A stretch of 59,030 bases of DNA, taken from Lactococcus garvieae. Lineage in GTDB: Bacteria > Bacillota > Bacilli > Lactobacillales > Streptococcaceae. The notes under the pieces were generated by a model that was not told the DNA's origin, made no database searches, and worked only from the letters and a program-made list of their open reading frames with translations. Shown here one piece after another: positions 51,730-59,030 of this stretch. The number at the start of each line of letters is the position of its first letter. Positions within the stretch are counted from its first letter, which is position 1. The DNA is taken from contig NZ_WIVG01000008.1 of the NCBI RefSeq assembly GCF_016758115.1, positions 1 through 59,030 on the forward strand. Direction: 5' to 3'. The position numbers were made by a program, and so were the translations under genes.

Positions 51730-52662
51730 ATGCAAGCTTTTATTGATGTTTCTTTAAATGTATTTTATGTTCTAATGGGCCTGCTCATGCTTTATATGGC
51801 TTATAAAGCCTTCACTACAATTCAAGGTGTAAAACGCATTGGAACGACAGTCTTTTGGATTCTTATCGCTTTGCCTTTTATTTTAGGTGCACTTATTCCA
51901 GCTTGGCTGATTGGTCTTTTTGTCGTATTGAGCAGCTTACTTACACTCAGCAAACAGGTCACTTTCGGGAAATATAAATCGTTAGATGAGACGTTTGGAC
52001 AAAAGCAGTCTAAGCTGTTAAAAAATAAAATTTTCATCCCTTCCTTCATTCTTGCCTTTGTTGCTGTTGGGATTGCGATGGCTTTAGGTAACTATGCTAA
52101 TTCATCGCTCTTTGCTATTGGTGTGTCTTCGCTTGTTTCTCTACTTTTTGCACTGATAATGACGAAAGCGAAAGCCACAGAGTCTGTCGAGGATGGTGCG
52201 CGCCTTTTTGATTCGATGGGACCAGTCGCAATTTTACCTCAGTTGCTTGTTGCTTTGGGCGCTCTGTTTACAACAGCAGGAGTAGGTGAAGTCATTTCAC
52301 AAGCCATCACTGGTGTAGTCCCTGCGGATAATCGTTTACTCGGTGTTGTGGCGTATGTTTTAGGGATGGTTATTTTTACGATGATTATGGGAAATGCCTT
52401 TGCAGCTTTCTCTGTAATTACTGCGGGTATTGGTATTCCCTTTGTTCTTTCCCAAGGTGCAAATCCAGTTATTGCTGGAGCTTTAGCACTTACAGCAGGT
52501 TATTGTGGCACTTTGATGACCCCGATGGCTGCTAACTTTAATATTGTACCAGCAGCCTTACTTGAGATGAAAGGTGAAAATAAGGTGATTAAAATGCAAG
52601 CACCTGTAGCGCTTGCTCTCATCGTTCTGCACATTCTCGTCATGTATTTCGTTGCATTTTAA
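51730..52662 (+). CDS. DUF979 membrane protein (5-oxoproline transporter subunit)
   Basis: 310 residues with nine or so helices; family motifs [19 protein letters not shown] and [15 protein letters not shown] are present, and [18 protein letters not shown] near the C-terminus. Partner of the DUF969 protein; import of pyroglutamate is inferred from the operon. Confidence 0.87.
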   Translation: MQAFIDVSLNVFYVLMGLLMLYMAYKAFTTIQGVKRIGTTVFWILIALPFILGALIPAWLIGLFVVLSSLLTLSKQVTFGKYKSLDETFGQKQSKLLKNKIFIPSFILAFVAVGIAMALGNYANSSLFAIGVSSLVSLLFALIMTKAKATESVEDGARLFDSMGPVAILPQLLVALGALFTTAGVGEVISQAITGVVPADNRLLGVVAYVLGMVIFTMIMGNAFAAFSVITAGIGIPFVLSQGANPVIAGALALTAGYCGTLMTPMAANFNIVPAALLEMKGENKVIKMQAPVALALIVLHILVMYFVAF

Positions 52663-52682
52663 GTACTAATAAGGAGTTTATT

Positions 52683-53324
52683 ATGAAAATATTGTTAACA
52701 GGCTTTGACCCCTTTGGTGGAGAGAAACTTAACCCAGCTGAGGAAGCTGTCAAGCGTGTAGCCTCAGAAATCAATAATGCTGAAATCATTAAACTAATTA
52801 TTCCAACCGTTCGTTATAAATCACTGGAAAAGATTGAGGAAGCAATTGAAAAACATCAGCCAGACTTTGTTGTAAACATTGGGCAAGCAGGTGGACGTTA
52901 TGCGATTACACCTGAGCGTGTAGCGATTAATGTGGATGACTTTCGCATTCCAGATAATGAAGGCAATCAACCGGTTGATGAGCCTGTAAAGGAAGGAGGT
53001 GCTCCTGCTTACTTTTCAACACTTCCCGTAAAAGCTATTGTTAGCGAACTTAATAAAGCAGGCATTCCAGGCACACTTTCAAACACAGCAGGAACCTTTG
53101 TGTGTAATCATGTTTTTTATGGTGTACGCCACCTTCTGGAAGAAAAATATCCGAATGTCAAAGGTGGATTTATCCATATTCCTTATGCGACATCACAGGT
53201 GATTGACAAAAAAGATACGCCTTATATGTCATTAGACGAAATTGTTAAAGGGATAGAAATAGCATTGGATGCTTGTACACGTTATACAGAAGATTTGCGA
53301 ACTATTGGTGGAGAAATATGTTGA
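52683..53324 (+). CDS. pcp: Pyroglutamyl-peptidase I
   Basis: 213 residues; removes N-terminal pyroglutamate from peptides. The start [20 protein letters not shown] is the family signature; the catalytic triad is visible as Glu in PERVAIN (about 79), Cys in [11 protein letters not shown] (about 142) and His in GFIHIPYA (about 166). AAGGAG 6-7 nt before ATG. Confidence 0.96.
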   Translation: MKILLTGFDPFGGEKLNPAEEAVKRVASEINNAEIIKLIIPTVRYKSLEKIEEAIEKHQPDFVVNIGQAGGRYAITPERVAINVDDFRIPDNEGNQPVDEPVKEGGAPAYFSTLPVKAIVSELNKAGIPGTLSNTAGTFVCNHVFYGVRHLLEEKYPNVKGGFIHIPYATSQVIDKKDTPYMSLDEIVKGIEIALDACTRYTEDLRTIGGEIC

Positions 53325-53731
53325 ACAAAGTGTTTGTCTATGGGAGTTTGCGTACAGGCATGTTCAATTATGACAAGTATTTGAAAGGCGAGGTTTTAGA
53401 AAGCTATCCTGGGAAGATTAAAGGAAGCTTATTTCACATTGAAAATAAAGGCTATCCCGCAATCATCGAGGGAAACTCGGAAATCTTAGGAGAAATCTTT
53501 ATATTGAAGGACTTTCCAAAGAACATTGCAGTCCTTGATGAGATGGAGAATTTTTTCTCGGATAATCGTGATGAAAGCGAATATCTCAGATATATAGCAC
53601 AGGCCCAGTTAAGCGATGGGCAAACGGAACAGGTTTATTATTATCACTACAATTCAAGCGCAGCTGTTAATACAAATGACCAACTTATTCCAGTTTATTC
53701 GGGGGATTGGCTAGAACATACGGCTGGCTAA
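53318..53731 (+). CDS. Gamma-glutamylcyclotransferase-family protein
   Basis: 137 residues. The fold's phosphate-like loop is at the start ([14 protein letters not shown]), and a catalytic-type Glu follows in LDEMENF (about 84). Family members release 5-oxoproline from gamma-glutamyl compounds. ATG overlaps the pcp stop (ATGTTGA), so it is translationally coupled; the frame is open from 53273, but the GTGGAG-coupled ATG fits the family. With pcp and the DUF969/979 pair it forms a 5-oxoproline operon. Confidence 0.82.
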   Translation: MLNKVFVYGSLRTGMFNYDKYLKGEVLESYPGKIKGSLFHIENKGYPAIIEGNSEILGEIFILKDFPKNIAVLDEMENFFSDNRDESEYLRYIAQAQLSDGQTEQVYYYHYNSSAAVNTNDQLIPVYSGDWLEHTAG

Positions 53732-53796
53732 CAACAGTAATAATCTACCATATGAGCTATTGGTGGCAGGCTTTAACTTCAAGAATATACCATAAG

Positions 53797-53819
53797 TACC
53801 CATGGCGAGCCCGTGGGTA
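53797..53819 (+). terminator. Hairpin after the pyroglutamate operon
   Basis: TACCCATGG...CCGTGGGTA gives an 8-9 bp stem with a short loop. The following run is not pure T, so terminator strength is uncertain. Confidence 0.5.
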
Positions 53820-53820
53820 T

Positions 53821-53953
53821 TATCATTCTTTTTGCTTTAGCAAATTAGAATGATAATACGCAAGGAGCGCAGCGAGTGGTGAACCTTTATCATTCTTTTT
53901 GCTAAAGCAAAGAGACTGCTGATACGCAAGGGGCGAAGCAAGTTGTAAACCTT
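53821..53953. repeat. Tandem pair of 67/66-nt palindromic repeats
   Basis: Unit 1 (53821-53887) and unit 2 (53888-53953) share TATCATTCTTTTTGCT at the start, ATACGCAAGG.GCG.AGC in the middle and GTGAACCTT/GTAAACCTT at the end. Unit 1 contains a 41-nt near-perfect palindrome (53818-53858: TATTATCATTCT / AGAATGATAATA, inner TTTGC/GCAAA); unit 2 keeps TTTGCTAAAGCAAA. It may be a small non-coding mobile repeat. No gene lies between 53732 and 54039. Confidence 0.75.
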
Positions 53954-54039
53954 TAAGCGAACCTTCAGTTTAGATTAAATATTTGTTTGCTGCCTGTGTT
54001 ATAATTGGATAAGAAGAAATTTAGAAAAGGAGTTTTATT

Positions 54040-55485
54040 TTGGGTCTTGTTGCCATCATTGAATTATCTATTTTTGTCTTAAACTTCTTTTTGTCAATGA
54101 CGATCATTTTCAGAGAGCGTAAAAGTACTTCAACGACATGGGCTTGGCTTTTTGTCGTTAATCTTTTACCTATTTTTGGTTTTATTTTGTATATTCTAGT
54201 GGGGCGCGGGATTGCGCATTACCGTATTTTTAGAGTGCAGCGCGCTTTCCGTGTAGGTTTTGAAGAACAGTTAAAGCGCACCTGGCGGGTTTATGAAGAA
54301 GAAGGATTTATCAAAAGAATTACACGAAATCATGGCATTACGCAGCTTATTCATATGCTTTTTGTAGAAGAAAAGGCAGTTATTTCTTCAAATACAGGCG
54401 TAAAAATTTTTACAGATGGACGTGCAAAGTTTGATGCCCTTATCGAAGACATTCGTAATGCAAAGCACCATATACATTTAGAATATTATATTTTTCGAAT
54501 GGATAATCTGGGTAAAGAATTAACAGATGCTCTTGTTGAGGCTGCTCAGAGAGGAGTTGAAGTACGTCTTTTAATTGATGCTTGGGGAAGTAGTAAAACA
54601 AAACCGCAGGAGTTTGAACAGTTGACGAAAGCTGGCGGAGAAATTTCGTATTTCTTTCCACTGATATTGTCCTTAATTAACCCACGTACCAACTATCGCT
54701 TGCATCGAAAGATTGTGGTTGTTGATGGTCAGATTGGTTATACAGGAGGGTTTAATGTTGGTGATGAATATGCGACTGAAACGGAGAAGTTTGGCTACTG
54801 GCGTGATACACATCTTCGTCTGACAGGTGATGTGGTCTATTCCCTTCAAAACAGATTTATTATGGATTGGAACAGCCAACACAAATTTGAAATTTCTGAA
54901 GCAGCGGAATACTTTCCAGCAGCCTTAGAAAGAGACCGAGTGATTACACAGTTTGTAACATCAGGACCAGATGAAGTAAAAACCCAAATCAAGATGACTT
55001 ACATGAAGATGATAAACAGTGCGGAGCGCGAGATTATCATTCAAACCCCTTATTACGTTCCAGATGATGCACTGCATGAATCTTTAAAACTGGCACTTTT
55101 GTCAGGGGTGGAAGTTCGCTTAATGATTCCGAATAAACCAGATCATCCTCTGGTTTATTGGGCCACCTATTATTATGCAGCTGACTTGCTTAAAATGGGA
55201 GCAAAGGTTTATACTTATGAGAAAGGCTTTGTACATTCTAAAACACTTATTATTGATGGCGAATACGCATCAGTTGGCTCTGCGAACTTTGATAACCGTA
55301 GTCTGCAACTTTGTTTTGAGGGAAACATGGTACTCTATGACTATGATATTTCTCAAAAGCTACGTGAAGATTTCAAACAAGACCTTGCAGTGAGTAAACG
55401 TTTGACACTTGAAACTTACGAAGAACGCAGCACAAGTATTCGTTTCAAGGAAGGCTTGGCGCGACTTATCAGCCCAATGCTCTAA
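54040..55485 (+). CDS. cls: Cardiolipin synthase (PLD family)
   Basis: 481 residues. Two N-terminal transmembrane helices (about 3-25 and 35-52), then two phospholipase-D HKD motifs: HRKIVVVDGQIGYTGGFN (about 223-240) and HSKTLIIDGEYASVGSANF (about 402-420). It joins two phosphatidylglycerols into cardiolipin. Start TTG 54040 with AAAGGAG 7 nt upstream; no better ATG exists ahead of the first helix. Confidence 0.93.
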   Translation: MGLVAIIELSIFVLNFFLSMTIIFRERKSTSTTWAWLFVVNLLPIFGFILYILVGRGIAHYRIFRVQRAFRVGFEEQLKRTWRVYEEEGFIKRITRNHGITQLIHMLFVEEKAVISSNTGVKIFTDGRAKFDALIEDIRNAKHHIHLEYYIFRMDNLGKELTDALVEAAQRGVEVRLLIDAWGSSKTKPQEFEQLTKAGGEISYFFPLILSLINPRTNYRLHRKIVVVDGQIGYTGGFNVGDEYATETEKFGYWRDTHLRLTGDVVYSLQNRFIMDWNSQHKFEISEAAEYFPAALERDRVITQFVTSGPDEVKTQIKMTYMKMINSAEREIIIQTPYYVPDDALHESLKLALLSGVEVRLMIPNKPDHPLVYWATYYYAADLLKMGAKVYTYEKGFVHSKTLIIDGEYASVGSANFDNRSLQLCFEGNMVLYDYDISQKLREDFKQDLAVSKRLTLETYEERSTSIRFKEGLARLISPML

Positions 55486-55528
55486 ACTGTGAACGAAGCG
55501 CTTGCTAGGATAAGGAAGAGGAGAAAAA

Positions 55529-56419
55529 ATGGAGAACAAACTAAATATTGTCATTATCACAGGGATGTCGGGTGCTGGCAAAACCGTAGCAATCCAATCT
55601 TTTGAAGATATGGGCTACTTTGCGGTTGATAATATGCCGCCGAACTTGATTGAAAAATTTGTAGAGCTTCTTAATACACCTGACAGTAAGATTAACAAGG
55701 TTGCGATGGTTGTTGATATGCGTTCCCGTATTTTCTTTGATCGCTTGCGGGGCATTATTGCAGAACTTTCAAACAGCCCAGAAGTAAACTTTAAGCTTTT
55801 ATTTCTAGATGCAGGCGATGTTGAACTGGTTGCACGATACAAAGAGACACGTCGTTCACATCCCTTGGCTATTGATGGACGTGTACTTGATGGAATTACT
55901 CAAGAGCGCGAAATTCTTTCAGACATCAAAGCTCTGGCTGAGGTTGTGATAGATACCAGTGAGCTGACTCCGCGCAATTTGCGGGCACGTATTCTTGAGC
56001 GTTTTTCTGAAACAAAAGAAGCGCCATTTCGTATTGAGGTACTTTCTTTCGGCTTCAAATATGGTTTGCCCATGGATGCAGACTTAGTATTTGACGTTCG
56101 TTTTCTTCCAAATCCTCACTATATTCCAGAACTCCGTGATAAAACAGGGCAGGACAAGGAAGTATTTAACTATGTCATGCGTCAAGAAGCCTCTGAGGAA
56201 TTCTATAAAAATTTAATGAATATGCTCTTGCCGATTATTCCGTCTTATCAGAAAGAAGGAAAATCAGTTTTGACGATTGCTTTTGGCTGTACGGGAGGTC
56301 AGCACCGTTCTGTCGCCTTTGCTGAGCGTGTTTCCAAGGCACTACTTAAGGAAGATTGGCATTTAAATACAAGCCACAGAGATAAGGATAAAAGGAAAGA
56401 AACGGTTAACCGATCATGA
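55529..56419 (+). CDS. rapZ: RapZ/YvcJ-family nucleotide-binding protein
   Basis: 296 residues; Walker A GMSGAGKT (about 11-18), Walker B-like [10 protein letters not shown], and the C-terminal motif [17 protein letters not shown]. In Gram-positives the protein binds nucleotides and influences competence and RNA or envelope control. It overlaps yvcK by 4 nt (ATGA), and GAGGAG precedes its ATG. Confidence 0.95.
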   Translation: MENKLNIVIITGMSGAGKTVAIQSFEDMGYFAVDNMPPNLIEKFVELLNTPDSKINKVAMVVDMRSRIFFDRLRGIIAELSNSPEVNFKLLFLDAGDVELVARYKETRRSHPLAIDGRVLDGITQEREILSDIKALAEVVIDTSELTPRNLRARILERFSETKEAPFRIEVLSFGFKYGLPMDADLVFDVRFLPNPHYIPELRDKTGQDKEVFNYVMRQEASEEFYKNLMNMLLPIIPSYQKEGKSVLTIAFGCTGGQHRSVAFAERVSKALLKEDWHLNTSHRDKDKRKETVNRS

Positions 56420-57402
56420 GCAAGTCAAAAATAGTGGTTATAGGAGGCGGGACGGGTATTCCTGTCATTTTGAAGTCCTTGCGTCAAGAAAATATAGACC
56501 TTTCCGCAATTGTAACCGTTGCGGATGACGGCGGCTCTTCGGGACGTTTGCGTTCCGCAATTGATATTGCTCCTCCGGGCGATCTACGAAATGTTCTGAT
56601 TGCTATGAGCGATATGCCTAAGTTTTATGCGGATATTTTACAGTATCGCTTTGATTCGAGCGATGGAGAGCTGACCGGTCATCCTCTAGGAAACCTGATT
56701 ATCGCTGCTATTGGTGAGATGCAGGGCTCCACCTATGAGGCCATTCAAACATTAGCTCGTTTCTTCCACGTAAAGGGCAACGTATATCCATCAAGTGATA
56801 CACCATTGACCCTGCATGCCGTCTTTAGAGATGGTCATGAAGTTGAGGGCGAAAGTAAGATTACAGACTATAATGATTTGATTCATCATGTCTATCTTAC
56901 GGAAACAAATACAGGAAAGAGTCCGCGTGCATCTAAAAAGGTCGTACAGTCTATCATGGAAGCAGATACTATTGTTTTAGGACCTGGGTCACTCTTTACT
57001 TCAATTTTACCTAATATTGTTATTCCTGAAATTGCCGAAGCACTTTTAAAAACACCTGCTCGCATTGTTTACGTCTGCAACATTATGACACAGCGCGGTG
57101 AAACAGAGCACTTTAGTGATGCAGACCATGTTCGTGTTATTCATGAACATCTGGGAACCCGCGTTATCGATACTGTATTGGTAAACAGTGCAGAAGTACC
57201 TGAAGAATATATGAATTCCAACAAATTTGACGAGTATTTAGTGCAGGTGGTTCACGACTTCAAGGCTTTACAAGAAGAAGAAGTGAATATTATTTCCAAT
57301 GATTTTTTGCAGCTGGTGAATGGTGGGGCATTTCATGATGGAGATGCCATTGCTTTGGAAATCATGGGAATCAGCGCTCAACATGAGAGAAGAGAAGTAT
57401 GA
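56416..57402 (+). CDS. yvcK: YvcK (gluconeogenesis factor/CofD-like)
   Basis: 328 residues: [17 protein letters not shown] at the start, [23 protein letters not shown] and [13 protein letters not shown], the CofD/YvcK signature. It binds UDP-sugars and is needed for envelope growth on gluconeogenic carbon sources in B. subtilis. Coupled by ATGA overlaps with rapZ and whiA. Confidence 0.95.
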   Translation: MSKSKIVVIGGGTGIPVILKSLRQENIDLSAIVTVADDGGSSGRLRSAIDIAPPGDLRNVLIAMSDMPKFYADILQYRFDSSDGELTGHPLGNLIIAAIGEMQGSTYEAIQTLARFFHVKGNVYPSSDTPLTLHAVFRDGHEVEGESKITDYNDLIHHVYLTETNTGKSPRASKKVVQSIMEADTIVLGPGSLFTSILPNIVIPEIAEALLKTPARIVYVCNIMTQRGETEHFSDADHVRVIHEHLGTRVIDTVLVNSAEVPEEYMNSNKFDEYLVQVVHDFKALQEEEVNIISNDFLQLVNGGAFHDGDAIALEIMGISAQHERREV

Positions 57403-58346
57403 GTTTCACAAGTGATGTAAAAAAGGAACTGACAAGTCAGAAACCTAGCCGTGGCACTCTATTGGCTCTGATTAGGATGAATGGTTCTTTGGGTATTTCT
57501 GGTGGTCTGACCTTGGCTTTGTCTACAGAAAATGCTGCGACAGCAAAGTACATTTATCAAATGCTCCTCGATATTTATCAAGTTCGTGCAGAGATTCGTG
57601 TACATCAAAAAACAACACTTTCAAAAAACCGTGTTTATACTGTTTTTATTGAAGACAAAGTGAATGAATTGCTCAATGAACTTCAGCTCTCCGATACACT
57701 GATGTTTTTAGATTCTGGAATTCCAGAATCTGTGAAATACGATCAAGAGGCACAGGAAGACTACATGCGTGGCGCTTTTCTCTCTAGCGGATCAATGCAT
57801 AATCCAGAAAAAGGAGATTATCAGCTGTCTATTTCCAGTGTATATCAGGAACATGCAGAAGATTTAAAAGATATCTTTAATAATTTTGGCTTTGATGCGC
57901 GTATAATCTCTCGGAAAAACCGTTATATTTTATATCTTTCTAAAGCTGAAGAAATTATGGACTTTCTAACTCTGATTGGAGCCATGAAAGCGCGTTTGAA
58001 ATTTGAGAATGCTAAGATTATGCGTGAGATGCGGGGACTGGCAAATCGTCAGTCAAACTTTGAGTCAGCAAATATAAATAAATCTGTCTCAGCAGCACAG
58101 GAAGTCATCTCTGCAGTGAAATATTTAGCAGAAAAAAAGGAGCTGGAAAATCTCCCACCAGCGCTCACAGAGGTGGCACATGCTCGGATTAATCATCCCG
58201 AAGCCACCATTAAGGAACTGGGCCAGTTATTGGATCCTCCACTAGGAAAGTCAGGGGTTAACCACCGTCTAAGAAAATTAACAGCTCTAGCTGAGGAAAT
58301 AAAAAAAGCGAAGACTGATTCGGTACATGAAGAAAAGAAGCTCTAG
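57399..58346 (+). CDS. whiA: WhiA DNA-binding protein
   Basis: 315 residues: N-terminal LAGLIDADG-like halves (LLALIRMNGSLGIS and YMRGAFLSSGSMHNPEKGDYQL) and a C-terminal helix-turn-helix (TIKELGQLLDPPLGKSGVNHR). A conserved Gram-positive factor affecting cell division and chromosome segregation. Last gene of the rapZ-yvcK-whiA operon. Confidence 0.95.
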   Translation: MSFTSDVKKELTSQKPSRGTLLALIRMNGSLGISGGLTLALSTENAATAKYIYQMLLDIYQVRAEIRVHQKTTLSKNRVYTVFIEDKVNELLNELQLSDTLMFLDSGIPESVKYDQEAQEDYMRGAFLSSGSMHNPEKGDYQLSISSVYQEHAEDLKDIFNNFGFDARIISRKNRYILYLSKAEEIMDFLTLIGAMKARLKFENAKIMREMRGLANRQSNFESANINKSVSAAQEVISAVKYLAEKKELENLPPALTEVAHARINHPEATIKELGQLLDPPLGKSGVNHRLRKLTALAEEIKKAKTDSVHEEKKL

Positions 58347-58367
58347 TCAGGGCTTCTTTTCTCATGT
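58325..58367 (+). terminator. Hairpin overlapping the whiA stop
   Basis: ACATGA/TCATGT and GAAAAGAAGC/GCTTCTTTTC form a 16-bp stem with one bulge and a 10-nt loop; the whiA stop codon lies in it. The T-run is inside the arm and not after it. Confidence 0.7.
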
Positions 58368-58433
58368 CTTTCAGAAGAGAGAAACAAGCCCCAGCCAACC
58401 ACCCACCCTTTTCTCATCAAACACTCATTTCAT

Positions 58434-58464
58434 TTGACCTTTTTTTTTTTTTTTATACTATAGA
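58434..58464 (+). promoter_or_regulatory. Promoter with 15-T spacer tract (candidate phase-variable)
   Basis: TTGACC (58434-58439) is followed by 15 consecutive T (58440-58454), then ATACTATAGA, which offers -10 boxes TATACT (spacing 14), TACTAT (16) or TATAGA (19). Slippage in the T-tract would change -35/-10 spacing directly. It lies about 80 nt before the SipW-type surface gene. Confidence 0.65.
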
Positions 58465-58542
58465 CTCAGAAAGTAAACGTAACATTAGAAATGTAGTTGT
58501 AATGAAAATCTAAAAGTACAGGTTACGTCAAAGGAGGAGTTT

Positions 58543-59030
58543 ATGACACCAGAAAAGAAAAACCAGCGGCGGCTGCGCAACCTCGCGCTCCTGTCCCTCT
58601 TATTGCTCTTAGTAGGCGGCACCTTCGCCTTCCAAGCCTTCAACCAGCGGGCCATCAATGACCGCATCCGAGAAAACATCCCCGGAGGCCGTGTCCACGA
58701 CTACTACAACCGTTACACGGAAAACAAGGACGTCTTCGTGGAGAACTATGGCAATGTGCCGCTCATGGCCCGTATCCGCCTCTCCGAGTTCATGGAGAAA
58801 CGCTCAACAGGAGAACAAGATTTCACCCCTATAGTGAACAATACCATCCGTGAGCAAGTGGACACTTGGACGGTCATGCGTCCCTCAGAGAACAACCTGA
58901 ACATCCGTGTAGATGACTCGGCAGCCTTCAACACCTACGCCAACCTGACCTTTGGTTGGAGCCGTTCAGGCCAAGATGCCCCGTGGTTCATGCCTACCTT
59001 CAACCGGGACAACTCAGACCTGATGACCGC
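58543..59030 (+). CDS. SipW-type (TasA/CalY-like) secreted protein, N-terminal part
   Basis: Open to the window end, 162 full codons seen. A basic start, then the hydrophobic LALLSLLLLLVGGTFAF helix followed by NQRAINDR is the signal segment of SipW-dependent biofilm-matrix-type proteins. The conserved block KDVFVENYGNVPLMARIRL, then SEFME (about 66-90), is the family hallmark. AAAGGAGG is 6-7 nt before ATG 58543. The gene is strikingly GC-rich with C/G-ending codons, unlike whiA next to it, and resembles the left-edge gene. No SipW peptidase gene is in the window. Confidence 0.8.
   Translation, partial: MTPEKKNQRRLRNLALLSLLLLLVGGTFAFQAFNQRAINDRIRENIPGGRVHDYYNRYTENKDVFVENYGNVPLMARIRLSEFMEKRSTGEQDFTPIVNNTIREQVDTWTVMRPSENNLNIRVDDSAAFNTYANLTFGWSRSGQDAPWFMPTFNRDNSDLMT

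Noticed and set aside
53821-53953. CRISPR array
   Set aside because: Only two directly abutting units with no spacers and no cas genes.
1-59030. tRNA/rRNA genes, insertion sequences, prophage or toxin-antitoxin modules
   Set aside because: Looked for on both strands; no cloverleaf-like genes, transposases, integrases or recognisable toxin pairs were seen.

Overview
The window reads as chromosomal DNA of a lactococcus. Housekeeping order and gene content (deoB-punA-deoD, fhs, trxB, secG, rnr, rapZ-yvcK-whiA), a CopR-type copper operon, a moderately AT-rich composition and an Lsa-type ABC-F gene resembling Lsa(D) point to the Lactococcus garvieae group (L. garvieae/petauri/formosensis). The species is an inference. 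No tRNA, rRNA, transposase, integrase or CRISPR array is visible.

Layout. 1-813: the 3' end of a secreted protein gene of unusual composition. 1.0-2.4 kb: an MFS exporter. 2.5-7.6 kb: nucleoside catabolism (deoB, punA, deoD), fhs and a small VOC protein. 7.8-11.7 kb: a cystine-type ABC importer, a DUF4059 protein and trxB. 11.85-14.5 kb: secG, then a CopR-type promoter driving a 25-aa Cys-rich peptide, a YahD hydrolase and a VOC protein. 14.8-21.5 kb: a lipoprotein, a YjeM-type permease, a Nudix hydrolase and RNase R. 22.5-42.6 kb: a 20-kb wall-polymer/teichoic-acid locus. 42.7-46.9 kb: a lipoprotein, a GlsB-like protein, a DUF998 protein, and a LacI regulator with a HAD hydrolase. 47.0-50.8 kb: an aromatic-leader-peptide attenuator with an amino-acid permease, and an lsa-type ABC-F gene with upstream small ORFs. 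51.0-53.7 kb: a pyroglutamate uptake and processing operon. 54.0-58.3 kb: cardiolipin synthase and rapZ-yvcK-whiA. 58.4-59.0 kb: the 5' end of a SipW-type secreted protein behind a promoter containing a 15-T run.

The wall-polymer locus is the most unusual region. It combines a TagGH exporter (ATPase carrying two LysM repeats), a galactofuranose module (Glf mutase, GlfT2-like transferase, GH43 hydrolase), two CDP-glycerol:glycerophosphotransferase-like enzymes, a TagD-like protein with an eroded active site, and an LCP ligase. Embedded in it is a cassette I do not recognise as a described lactococcal pathway: a polysialyltransferase-like protein with a C-terminal ILEI-like domain, a KdsB-like CMP-sugar synthetase, an HMGL/DmpG-type (DRE-TIM) aldolase, a HAD phosphatase, and a pyruvate-carboxylase relative that has lost its carboxyltransferase and biotin domains and its ATP-site residues. 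Together these suggest synthesis and transfer of a CMP-activated 2-keto-3-deoxy (ulosonic) acid onto a Gram-positive wall polymer.

Other points: the poly-T tract between -35 and -10 of a surface-protein promoter suggests phase variation; the permease leader peptide carries consecutive Phe-Tyr-Phe-Trp-His codons; tagH appears to have an almost leaderless mRNA; and palindromic operators sit in several promoters. All functional statements come from reading motifs by eye, without database searches.
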